A stretch of DNA of 64,000 nucleotides from Bradyrhizobium zhanjiangense (GTDB lineage: Bacteria > Pseudomonadota > Alphaproteobacteria > Rhizobiales > Xanthobacteraceae), in NCBI RefSeq assembly GCF_004114935.1, contig NZ_CP022221.1, positions 5,291,001 to 5,355,000 of the forward strand. The letters run 5' to 3'. Below are positions 45,335-52,865 of this stretch, piece by piece (position 1 is the first letter of the stretch; the number at the start of each line of letters is the position of its first letter). A program made the translations under genes and the position numbers. The notes under the pieces are model-generated. The model was not told the origin of the DNA and did no database searches. It saw only the letters and a program-made list of their open reading frames with translations.

Positions 45335-46600
45335 ATGACGGCCGAAGTCTGCCTGATGAACCGGCTCGCGATCGTCCTGGCGGCCGACAGCGCGACAACC
45401 GTCACGCATTGGGCGGAGCGAGGCAGCGAGCAGCGATACTTCAAGGGGGCAAACAAGATTTTCCAGCTATCGGACCATCATCCGGTAGGGCTGATGATTT
45501 TTGATTCCGCCGACATCCTGCGCGTGCCCTGGGAGATTGTGGTAAAGACTTTCCGGCAGGAGCTCGAGAAGAAGTCGTTCAATTCTCTCGCCGACTATGC
45601 TGCCGAATTCTTTTCTTTCCTTGAAAAGAGCCCTCGCCTCTTTCCGATAGAGGTACAGAAGTTAGTTTTCTTGGATGCTGCGCGCTCCGCTGCGCTGCGC
45701 CTGGTCACCAGAGCTGACACACCGGGGCAGTCGCCTGCGGACCGGCTTGCAGAGACTGACGCGATGATTTCCGCGCGGTTGGTCGAGCTGAGCGCGAAAA
45801 GCCTCCCCGCAAACATTCCGCAAGAGCATGTCGACCAGACCATCGCGCTTTGGCGCGATGACTTGATCAAGCTGTTCGACGAATGGAAGGACGCCTTTGC
45901 TTCAAGCTTCCCGAGCGATCTCGCCGCGTTTGCTGAGCTCGGCATTCTGGAGGTTTTTAAGAACCCGGAGCAGCAGATGGGCGCGACAGGCCTGGTATTT
46001 GCTGGATTTGGCGACCACGACATTTTCCCAGGCTTTGCTGAATATCGATCGAGCGGGATTCTAGCCGGCAAACACGTCGCGACCGAGACCAAGCGGGTTA
46101 GTATCACTCATGACACTCCAGCTTGGCTCGACTCATTCGCTCAGACCGATATGAGCGACACGTTTTCGCTGGGGATAAGCCGCGACGTCTACATCTCGGT
46201 TATGAACACGGTCAACAGCGGGCTTCGCGAGTTCGCAAACGACGTTTTCAACGCTGCCGGTGGCAATGGCCCCATCCCGAATCTTCAAAACCACGTCAGT
46301 AAGGCACTGGACGCGATGGGCGACTCAATCATGGCTAACGCGCGGCGCGAGCATGCTATCCCGTTGCGTCGCGTACTTGGCGTGCTGCCGGTCGACGAGA
46401 TGGCAGAGCTGGCTGAAACCTTGATCAACCTTCAATCGTTGAAGGAGAAGGTGACCAGGAATTCGGAGACCGTGGGAGGCCCTGTCGACGTTGCGATCAT
46501 CACAAAAAACGAAGGCCTCCTATGGGCCAAGCGGAAGCACTTCTTCGATATTAATTTGAATTCTAGGTTCGCCTTGCGCCAACAGGCCCGGCTGGTCTAA
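45335..46600 (+). CDS. Predicted N-terminal-threonine (proteasome/HslV-like) hydrolase with novel C-terminal domain
   Basis: A 421-residue protein starting M-T-A-E-V-C-L-M-N-x-L-A-I-V-L-A-A-D-S-A-T-T. If Met is removed, Thr1 and Asp17 fall at exactly the proteasome/HslV catalytic positions, and a lysine (GANK, K41 of the precursor) follows where Lys33 is expected, plus a short insert. The next segment HHPVGLMIFDSADILRVPWEIVVKTFRQEL fits the strand-helix order of that fold. The remaining ~300 residues are helical and unknown to me. GGAGAG lies about ten bases before ATG 45335. A 57-residue gene follows after 10 bp. Confidence 0.6.
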   Translation: MTAEVCLMNRLAIVLAADSATTVTHWAERGSEQRYFKGANKIFQLSDHHPVGLMIFDSADILRVPWEIVVKTFRQELEKKSFNSLADYAAEFFSFLEKSPRLFPIEVQKLVFLDAARSAALRLVTRADTPGQSPADRLAETDAMISARLVELSAKSLPANIPQEHVDQTIALWRDDLIKLFDEWKDAFASSFPSDLAAFAELGILEVFKNPEQQMGATGLVFAGFGDHDIFPGFAEYRSSGILAGKHVATETKRVSITHDTPAWLDSFAQTDMSDTFSLGISRDVYISVMNTVNSGLREFANDVFNAAGGNGPIPNLQNHVSKALDAMGDSIMANARREHAIPLRRVLGVLPVDEMAELAETLINLQSLKEKVTRNSETVGGPVDVAIITKNEGLLWAKRKHFFDINLNSRFALRQQARLV

Positions 46601-46610
46601 AGGAGTTCCC

Positions 46611-46784
46611 ATGGCACAGACAGCGCTTAAGGAACCGGTTGTGGACAGGCCCGCTCAGTCGCCGCGTGCCCGCGACCCTGAAAGCGAACGCATTGCCCGC
46701 GAGAGCGCGGAACGCTACCAGCGATATGCGAATGAGGTAAATCGCACTCGCGATTCGGATATTGAAAAGGCTCTTCGGAGCTAA
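46611..46784 (+). CDS. 57-residue partner of the Ntn-hydrolase-like gene
   Basis: AAGGAG at 46600-46605 precedes ATG 46611 by five bases. The protein (AQTALKEPVVDRPAQSPRAR, then DPESERIARESAERYQRYAN and EVNRTRDSDIEKALRS) is charged, with a long helix in the second half. It begins 10 bp after the hydrolase stop, so they are one operon. It could be a substrate, tag or regulator of the hydrolase, but no evidence beyond linkage exists. Confidence 0.65.
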   Translation: MAQTALKEPVVDRPAQSPRARDPESERIARESAERYQRYANEVNRTRDSDIEKALRS

Positions 46785-47080
46785 GCCCTCATCGGCACAA
46801 CGTTGTCGCCCTTCTCCGTGGGCGGGCTGGCGCAATAGGTCGCCCAGTCGGCCATCATCTGCCGGCGCTTCTACCGCATGTCGCCGCGGCGATAAGCAGC
46901 CTCCACCTTGTCGGGGACGGTGTGCGCCAGGGCCATTTTGGACATCTCGTTCGGGTAGTCGACTGCTCGGTGCACCAGTCCTTGAAGGTCGACCGGAAGT
47001 CGTGCGGCACGGCGTCTCTGTGGAGCTTGCGCGGCCGCCCCTGCCCGCCAACGGGCCCCGAAAGCGTCTCCAAACTCGCC
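46781..47080 (-). pseudogene. Remnant of a tyrosine integrase (C-terminal end)
   Basis: Minus-strand pieces in two frames join to an integrase end: VPHDFRSTFKDWCTEQ, then YPNEMSKMALAHTVPDKVEAAYRRGDM, an in-frame TAG (46873-46871), then KRRQMMADWATYCASPP. This is the catalytic end of P4-type phage integrases (H-D-x-R, A-L-A-H-x-x-x-x-x-x-x-x-A-Y-x-R). The shift lies near 46960. It shows an older element once ended here. The N-terminal part is lost or unrecognisable to 47300. Confidence 0.85.
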
Positions 47081-47370
47081 TCGATGGCTGCGCGATGTCC
47101 TGCTCGACTCGGGCGATCGACGAGCGGTCTTCGAAGTCCGTGCTTGAGTTCGAGCCCACCGCCAAGCCCCGTGCCGACCGCCCCCTCCGGCCTCCGCCTT
47201 GCTGCGGCGCACCTAAAGCCTGCCGCCGGCGCTGGACACGAGGTGCGTAGAGGTAGCCCGCGGCCGCCTTAGACTTTTTGCCTGAGGATCGGGCCTAAGA
47301 CGCGCAAAGTGCCCTTGCTCTCGCGCATCGGTTGCGCTTGCATAGCGCCTTTCGACGGGGGCATTTCAAC

Positions 47371-48108
47371 ATGCGCATTTTGGTGATTGTGGCGGCTTGC
47401 GCCACGCTGGCTGGCTGCATGACAGCCGGCGAGACTGTTTCATTCAAGGCGTCCAATCCGCAGCAACAAGCTCTTATGCGGGATGGGCAACCTGCCCTTG
47501 TCTCTCGACAGAAAAGCTCTGTGGTGCTCGTTCGACCGGCATCCCGTCAGCTGCAAGCGAACGGACGGCCCGTGTTCGTGGTGGGCATCAATAATTTGAG
47601 CCGACAGCCTGTCGAGTTTCGAGTCGGACAAGTAGAGGCGATCCAACACGCCGCCGGGTCGGACTTCGAAATGAAAATCGTGACCTATGAGATGCTGGTT
47701 CAGGAGGAAAAGAACCGGCAGGTTGCCGCCGCGCTTCTAACCGGCGTGGCCGCCGGCGCCAACGCATACAGCGCCTCTCGCGCTGGTTACGGCAGCTACA
47801 CGACACCGAGCGGCCGAACCGGCACGTTCTACAGCCCGACAGCAGCGGCCATTGCTCAAGGCAACGCAGCGGCTCAGAATGAGGCGATGATATCTGCGAC
47901 GATCGAAACTGGTCAGCGCAACATGGCCGTGCTCGAGCAAGCGGTGATCAAAGACAATACGCTCCTGCCCGGCGAATGGTATGGAGGTCAACTGCACCTT
48001 GCGCCGCCGACCGACCAGGGCGGAGCTCAAAAGAGCTACACGATCGTGATCACTGTTGGGCCCGACCGTCATGTCATTGACGTCGCTCAAGGGCCGGCTG
48101 GGGTGTAG
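47371..48108 (+). CDS. Predicted lipoprotein
   Basis: A 245-residue protein with a lipoprotein signal (RILVIVAACATLAGC, lipobox LAGC, Cys at 16). The mature part has a beta-rich first half (SVVLVRPASRQLQANGRPVFVVGINNLSRQPVEFRVGQVEAIQ), an Ala/Gly-rich middle (VAAALLTGVAAGANAYSASRAGYGSYTTPSGRTGTFYSP) and a C-terminal beta domain. It should sit in the outer or inner membrane facing the periplasm. No family name recognised. ATG 47371 puts the signal first. Confidence 0.8.
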   Translation: MRILVIVAACATLAGCMTAGETVSFKASNPQQQALMRDGQPALVSRQKSSVVLVRPASRQLQANGRPVFVVGINNLSRQPVEFRVGQVEAIQHAAGSDFEMKIVTYEMLVQEEKNRQVAAALLTGVAAGANAYSASRAGYGSYTTPSGRTGTFYSPTAAAIAQGNAAAQNEAMISATIETGQRNMAVLEQAVIKDNTLLPGEWYGGQLHLAPPTDQGGAQKSYTIVITVGPDRHVIDVAQGPAGV

Positions 48109-48250
48109 CCGGCTCCGTCTGGGAGGCCTTAGTCGCGTCCAATTGGGGGGCGTTTCGGCGTCCTATCTGGTTGTAGGTCTTTGATCCGGGTTAGCCTTTG
48201 CCCAACGCACCGCGCGCGTGGGAGCCGTCGCCGAAGGATTGCAAAGTACG

Positions 48251-49144
48251 ATGCTTGAGAACGACCTAACCTTAGCCGCCATGGCCGAGGTATTGGCAAG
48301 GTCCAACGACTATCGCGTCCTTCGGCGTTTGGCGCGTAGAGAGACTTTTACCCCATCCAATGGAGCGCCGACTAGAACCGGCATTCTCATCGACGTCGAA
48401 ACTACAGGTCTGGATCACCAGAAGGACGAAGTCATCGAACTCGGGATGGTCAAGTTCGACTACTTGGCCGACGGTCGCATCGCCGGCCTCCGTGATGTAT
48501 TCTCCTCGTTCAATGAGCCATCCGCATCAATACCGTCGGACGTCACTGCCCTAACGGGCATCACGGACGAAATGGTCGCTGGACATCAGATCGACGGGAA
48601 CGTCGTGTCATCGTTCGTCGAGGACGCCGTGATCGTCATTGCTCATAACGCGGGGTTCGACCGCAAATTCGCGGAACGCTACTGGCCAGTCTTCCAGCGC
48701 AAGGCCTGGGGATGCTCTGCAACTGAGGTAGAGTGGCGGAAGCACGGCTTCGAAGGTTCGCGGCTGGGTTACCTGTTGAATGGCGCTGGCTTCTTTCACC
48801 AAGCCCATAGGGCCGTCGACGATTGTCATGCTCTTCTCGAGATACTAGCCTTCGAGCTACCGACTGGGTGCTCTGCACTAGCTGTGCTGCTCGAACAGGC
48901 TCGCAAGAAGAAGATGCGAGTTTGGGCGGAGCAATCGCCGTTTGATTTAAAGGACGCTCTCAAGCGGCGGGGCTACCGATGGAGCGATGGGAGCGATGGA
49001 CGGCCACGATCCTGGTTCATCGACGTGGATGAGAGCCAGCTTGACGCGGAAATTGCGTTTCTCAGGGGCGAAATCTATCTCCGCGATATCGAGCCTCGCA
49101 TGCAGGTCCTGACGGCATTCGACCGATTTTCAATCAGGTCGTAA
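48251..49144 (+). CDS. DnaQ-like 3'-5' exonuclease (DEDDh)
   Basis: A 297-residue protein. ExoI motif ILIDVETTGLD (D48, E50), ExoII AHNAGFDRKFAERYWP and ExoIII HRAVDDCHALLEIL are all present, giving an intact DEDDh active site. The C-terminal 100 residues (KKMRVWAEQSPFDLKDALKRRGYRWSDGSDGRPRSWFIDVDE) form an extra module seen in stand-alone epsilon-like exonucleases. It probably trims DNA or RNA 3' ends in repair. Start ATG 48251 follows GAAGGA; GTG 48218 would add 11 residues. Confidence 0.9.
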   Translation: MLENDLTLAAMAEVLARSNDYRVLRRLARRETFTPSNGAPTRTGILIDVETTGLDHQKDEVIELGMVKFDYLADGRIAGLRDVFSSFNEPSASIPSDVTALTGITDEMVAGHQIDGNVVSSFVEDAVIVIAHNAGFDRKFAERYWPVFQRKAWGCSATEVEWRKHGFEGSRLGYLLNGAGFFHQAHRAVDDCHALLEILAFELPTGCSALAVLLEQARKKKMRVWAEQSPFDLKDALKRRGYRWSDGSDGRPRSWFIDVDESQLDAEIAFLRGEIYLRDIEPRMQVLTAFDRFSIRS

Positions 49145-49176
49145 CGAATGGGCTCGCAATGCCGGAGATCCCGCTA

Positions 49177-49590
49177 ATGCGACTTGGGTTGTTCGCAGCT
49201 CTGACTCTCGCCTTATCGGCGCTCGCCTCCCCTACCTTTGCCGCCATCGATCCGGCGACTGGACCTAGGTACATGGGTCACGCCTCAGCAGATCGCGACC
49301 AATGGCAGAGAATTGATTTCCGTTCGGAGTGGCTCGCCGTCCGAACGGCGCCGCACATCAAGGTGGCAATCCAGACCAGAGGCCCGAGCATGCAAGGTCT
49401 CATCCGCATTCCCGGCGCGCCGGCGTCCAACTTCGACACTGGAAGGGGGCTGACAGTGGTTGACCTAATCAATGTCGGCGACGAGACCAGGGGTTATGCA
49501 GAGATCGTCGCATTGGAGATTGTGTTCACGCAGACGTCGCCGGGCCAATACTACCAGGTCTTCGCGGTCGACTACGGCAGAGGAAATTAG
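49177..49590 (+). CDS. Secreted hypothetical protein
   Basis: A 137-residue protein with a signal peptide (RLGLFAALTLALSALASPTFA, cleavage near 22). The beta-rich mature domain reads DQWQRIDFRSEWLAVRTAPHIKVAIQTRGPSMQGLIRIPG...VFTQTSPGQYYQVFAVDYG. GGAG nine bases upstream favours ATG 49177 over ATG 49159. No cysteines in the mature part. No family recognised. Confidence 0.7.
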   Translation: MRLGLFAALTLALSALASPTFAAIDPATGPRYMGHASADRDQWQRIDFRSEWLAVRTAPHIKVAIQTRGPSMQGLIRIPGAPASNFDTGRGLTVVDLINVGDETRGYAEIVALEIVFTQTSPGQYYQVFAVDYGRGN

Positions 49591-49602
49591 GCTCGCCGAG
49601 CG

Positions 49603-49872
49603 ATGATTGTGACTGAAATCCAAGACCAGGCGATTGCCGCCCGAATGGCGCTGATCGTCGGTGCAGATCGGTTCGATGGGCTCTTCCGAGCTGTCCGGTT
49701 CGACGAAGTGGACGGCGATATCCTCTACGTCTATGCACGAGACGAGGATGCCGCGGCCGAGATGGAAGACGAGTTCGCGCTGCCGATTTCGATCATCGCC
49801 TCGAAGATCCTTGATCGCCCGATCAATGTAGTACTCGTTCTTCCTCGGCAGCTCATGAAATCGGGACAATAG
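49603..49872 (+). CDS. Small acidic hypothetical protein
   Basis: An 89-residue acidic protein: ARMALIVGADRFDGLFRAVRFDEVDGDILYVYARDEDAAAEMEDEFALPISIIASKILDRPINVVLVL. The order helix, F-x-x-x-F, V-D-G-D-x-L-x-V, acidic helix, final strand recalls the DnaA N-terminal domain, but similarity is only by layout. It starts 13 bp after the preceding stop. Function unknown. Confidence 0.6.
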   Translation: MIVTEIQDQAIAARMALIVGADRFDGLFRAVRFDEVDGDILYVYARDEDAAAEMEDEFALPISIIASKILDRPINVVLVLPRQLMKSGQ

Positions 49873-49896
49873 CTGTCCAAGCCCTCACTGGAACAG

Positions 49897-50259
49897 GTGG
49901 ACAAGGCTAAGCCTGCACATTTGCGAATCCCTGCTGTGTGCTATGCGCCGGAACGACGGGCCTGGATGGCGATTCCTTCCGCGTCAATGGAGTTCGTGAT
50001 GTTGATGTTCCGGGAGCGACGCCCTGCTTATCGCACGATCGAAGGCTGGGCTCGGTCGGTGTTGTTGGAAGCTGGCGCCATTCGTGAATGCGAGGAGCAC
50101 GATTGGATGCAGGACCGCACTGATCCGCATGCTCGTGATCGCGCTTTCAAAATTGCTGGAGAGACGCCGCCGCCCGGGGTCTCACCAGAGGCGGCTGCCG
50201 TCGCCGTAGCGGAAGTCCTGGACGGGATCGGTGACACTTGTCCCGAGTGTCTCTCCTAA
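49897..50259 (+). CDS. Hypothetical protein of Bradyrhizobium type (GTG start)
   Basis: A 120-residue protein. The conserved-looking part is AIRECEEHDWMQDRTDPHARDRAFKIAGETPPPGVSPEAAAVAVAEVLDGIGDTCPECLS, a form I know from short rhizobial hypothetical proteins. It ends in a C-P-E-C knuckle. Start GTG 49897 follows GGAACAG. No membrane segment. Function unknown. Confidence 0.7.
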   Translation: MDKAKPAHLRIPAVCYAPERRAWMAIPSASMEFVMLMFRERRPAYRTIEGWARSVLLEAGAIRECEEHDWMQDRTDPHARDRAFKIAGETPPPGVSPEAAAVAVAEVLDGIGDTCPECLS

Positions 50260-50400
50260 GAGAGGCACTGAAGACAGCGACTAATCGGTTCAGGATTCCA
50301 CCTCGACTGCGACGAGCACCCATCATGCCAGCCCATTCCGTGCGGCCGTAGGATCCATCTCGATCAGAGACCGAAAGGGGCCGCGTCAGAAGTTGGACCG

Positions 50401-50499
50401 TCAAGCCGTGAAGAAGGTCACCAGATATAACATGGCGGCCAAAGCAACAGTGATTCCGATGACTGTTAATGCGGCCTGTTTGGTTGAAACATCCCGCAT
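50401..50499 (-). CDS. 32-residue membrane protein with consensus ribosome site
   Basis: ATG 50499 is preceded by AAGGAGG at seven bases. The protein reads RDVSTKQAALTVIGITVALAAMLYLVTFFTA, a polar start and one membrane helix. It begins 12 bp after the Rnk-like gene stop on the same strand, so it is probably the last gene of that operon. Confidence 0.65.
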   Translation of the reverse strand: MRDVSTKQAALTVIGITVALAAMLYLVTFFTA

Positions 50500-50511
50500 C
50501 GCAGGCCTCCT

Positions 50512-50925
50512 TCAGTTGGACACGCCCAGCACCGTCAAGGACCGCTTGTTGTGGCCCGGCGTCTGAAATTCGATGGCTTGGCCAACCGACAGGCCGATCA
50601 ATGCAGCGCCAACGGGCGTAAGAACGGAAACCCTCTTTAGGGTTATGTCTGCTTCGTGCGGATACACCAACACCACGTCCCGGACCTCACCGGTCCTATC
50701 ATCGCAGAACCGGACTTGCGAGCCCATGCGGACCACCTCTCGCAGCTCGGAATTGTCCGCCACCACGCGTGCACGCTCCATCTCCTGTGCAAGAAAATGG
50801 GCCACACGCGGGAAGAGTGTCGCGCTCGAACGCGCCAGCGCATTTAGCCGCCTGGCCTCATCCTCGATCACCGTGATAGGCGGCAATACGATTTCAGGCT
50901 TGCTCTTGCGGTTGGTCTTGCTCAT
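50512..50925 (-). CDS. Rnk-like GreA/GreB C-terminal-domain protein (second copy)
   Basis: A 137-residue protein. A short helical N-terminus (PPITVIEDEARRLNALARSSA, then TLFPRVAHFLAQEMERARVV) precedes the GreA/GreB FKBP-like domain: VVRMGSQVRFCDDRTGEVRDVVLVYPHEADITLKRVSVLTPVGAALIGLSVGQAIEFQTPGHNKRSLTVLGV. This is the Rnk (regulator of nucleoside diphosphate kinase) layout. Such proteins bind RNA polymerase but lack the cleavage coiled coil. It follows a paralog by 17 bp in the same direction. Confidence 0.9.
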   Translation of the reverse strand: MSKTNRKSKPEIVLPPITVIEDEARRLNALARSSATLFPRVAHFLAQEMERARVVADNSELREVVRMGSQVRFCDDRTGEVRDVVLVYPHEADITLKRVSVLTPVGAALIGLSVGQAIEFQTPGHNKRSLTVLGVSN

Positions 50926-50942
50926 CTTCTTGTCTCTCCTTC

Positions 50943-51425
50943 CTAAGCGGCCGATGGTCCCGGGTCATCATCATCAAAGAGCTTTTTGCTCTGCATCGGA
51001 TTGCTAAACAGAACCCGGACAACATCATTCGGATCAGTTCGACTGACGCCTTCGATCCTGACGACGTTGGTCCGCCCAGCGGTGAAGAAAGGGATTTCGC
51101 TTCCGACCTTCAGCCCCACCAATGCCGCGCCCAACGGCGACATCACGGGGATTTGGGTGCGCTCGGACGTGTAGTCTTCGGGGTACACCAGTTGCCTCGT
51201 CTCAAGAGGGAAGCCCCAGTTGATCCAGAATGTCACCCAGGAACCCATGGTGACAATGCTGTCCAATCGGGCCGCACAATCAGGGACGATTTCCGCACGC
51301 TGGATCTCACTCAACAGAAAAGGTGCATCCACGTCGGCTTGAGCTGCGCCCACGCGCGCGAGCCGTTCCAGGCGGCGGTGCTCAGAGACCGACAGAGTGA
51401 CCTTGGGGATAGAGGGAATGCTCAT
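50943..51425 (-). CDS. Rnk-like GreA/GreB C-terminal-domain protein (first copy)
   Basis: A 160-residue paralog of the following gene. It has an N-terminal helix pair (VTLSVSEHRRLERLARVGAAQADVDAPFLLSEIQRAEIV). A GreA-C domain (VTMGSWVTFWINWGFPLETRQLVYPEDYTSERTQIPVMSPLGAALVGLKVGSEIPFFTAGRTNVVRIEGV) and an acidic tail (DDDDPGPSAA) follow. ATG 51425 gives the conserved start; 44 upstream in-frame residues are not protein-like. Tandem Rnk-type genes suggest stress-related tuning of transcription. Confidence 0.88.
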   Translation of the reverse strand: MSIPSIPKVTLSVSEHRRLERLARVGAAQADVDAPFLLSEIQRAEIVPDCAARLDSIVTMGSWVTFWINWGFPLETRQLVYPEDYTSERTQIPVMSPLGAALVGLKVGSEIPFFTAGRTNVVRIEGVSRTDPNDVVRVLFSNPMQSKKLFDDDDPGPSAA

Positions 51426-51999
51426 GACATGATTCCTTGTTTGGCTTCCCACGGGGAAGCCACACTCCAAATCTGGTTGATGAAGGAAGATGTATCCGGA
51501 CGACACCAATTGCCGTCCGGCTAAGCTCCTGCTTGGAGCCGCCCAGCGCGCAAACAACGCCGCGCAATGCGCGGGTCGATTTCGAGGACGTGGATCATGT
51601 CATCTCCAACATAGGGCCTTCCGCCCGAGCCTGCATCGCGACCAAAGCGCGCACTCTATTCCGCGTGGGAGAGCGTCAGCGCCAAGCATGCAGCGGTATT
51701 GAAACGTGCCTAGTGAAGGTCTGATCAATGTCCGCTTCACGCAACAAGCAGCGCCGGAGTGCCCGCTATTAACCTCCCGCCGATTCATTCGACCCTCATC
51801 GCAGCGTGAGGACGAGCACATTCGGGCCAGAATGGCCAGAATGGGAAGTCTCGCGCGTTCTGTAGTTTCATTTTCTCGGGAGCACCCACATCGTTTTCTC
51901 GAGAACACATGGCCGGTCATTGGAGCGAAACCGCAGTCGAAAGACGACTAGGCCAAGTTCGTCATGTTCGATTAGCCAATCGCATTGACCGATTCCGCT
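51426..51999. other. Intergenic, no supported gene
   Basis: About 570 bases upstream of the divergent Rnk pair and the next plus-strand gene. Several overlapping open frames are Arg/Ser-rich and lack ribosome sites. A Lys/Arg-rich 14-codon frame at 51728 is too short to argue for. Promoters of both flanking genes must lie here but none stands out. Confidence 0.45.
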
Positions 52000-52128
52000 A
52001 TGGCCACAGACCGCATTATCGATATCGTGCGCGGGCACCTAGCGGCGCAGCTACGGAACAAAGTTAAACTGCGGGATTCGCGGAACGAAGAGGCTCGTCA
52101 GTCTTTCTCTGGCTTTCGGGAGGTACCC

Positions 52129-52416
52129 ATGACTTCTCAAGCCAGAGAAGGCGCGTGTGCGTTCGCTTGGCGAAATTACTTGCTGCTCCATAGCGGCATC
52201 AGCGAGAACGATAACAGGCGCTTCGCCCTCTATCACTACGTCGCCGGTCTGCGTGGTGCCGGCGAGGATGATTTTGATCTTTTGCAAATAGCGGCAGTCG
52301 CTTACTTGAACAAACTAGACGAATTGCACGACGACCGGTGCGCGAGACTCGCCGCGGACCAAATTCTGGCCGGCTGTTTAGAATCACGGAGTCCACAACC
52401 CGGCACTCAGCTTTAG
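52129..52416 (+). CDS. Hypothetical protein
   Basis: A 95-residue protein: TSQAREGACAFAWRNYLLLHSGISENDNRRFALYHYVAGLRGAGEDDFDLLQIAAVAYLNKLDELHDDRCARLAADQILAGC. It is all-helical and acidic. GGGAGG five bases before ATG 52129 favours this start, but the frame is open from ATG 52000 and the added residues (DRIIDIVRGHLAAQLRNKVKLRDSRNEEARQ) also look protein-like, so the longer form is possible. No family recognised. Confidence 0.6.
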   Translation: MTSQAREGACAFAWRNYLLLHSGISENDNRRFALYHYVAGLRGAGEDDFDLLQIAAVAYLNKLDELHDDRCARLAADQILAGCLESRSPQPGTQL

Positions 52417-52447
52417 GCGATAACAACAGAGCGAAGGAGCGAGCAGC

Positions 52448-52678
52448 ATGGCAGACGATATCGCTAACGCAAACCGTTCCGTACGTGATCCACAAAGGCG
52501 CGTCGCCGCAGCGACAGCAATCGGGATGAATGCTTTGGATCCAATCATATGCTTTCAAGTCTCGTTGCTGAGGATGTGGGCCGATAGTATTGAGAGGTTC
52601 GCGGGCAATTACGAAAAAGGGCTGGAAGAAACCGCGATCGGCACAAAGGAACAGTCGGACAAGGAACGCGCCGCGTGA
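52448..52678 (+). CDS. Small helical hypothetical protein
   Basis: A 76-residue protein with GAAGGAG 13 bases before the ATG. Core: AAATAIGMNALDPIICFQVSLLRMWADSIERFAGNYEKGLEETA, one amphipathic helix of phasin-like look. It is 31 bp after the previous gene in the same direction. Function unknown. Confidence 0.65.
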   Translation: MADDIANANRSVRDPQRRVAAATAIGMNALDPIICFQVSLLRMWADSIERFAGNYEKGLEETAIGTKEQSDKERAA

Positions 52679-52865
52679 AATTAACGGGAGTGGCCAGGTG
52701 AAGTCCACTCCGGGTCACAAGCAGTCTTCGATCCACACCCTACGAATTGTCGGCATCCGGGGCCTAAAGCAGACATGCGCCGGCCGTGCGCATGTCGCCT
52801 CTATCGTAGTATCCGGCGCCGTTGCCGCACGACGTTTTATCGACCGCAACGATTCACTGGGTGCT

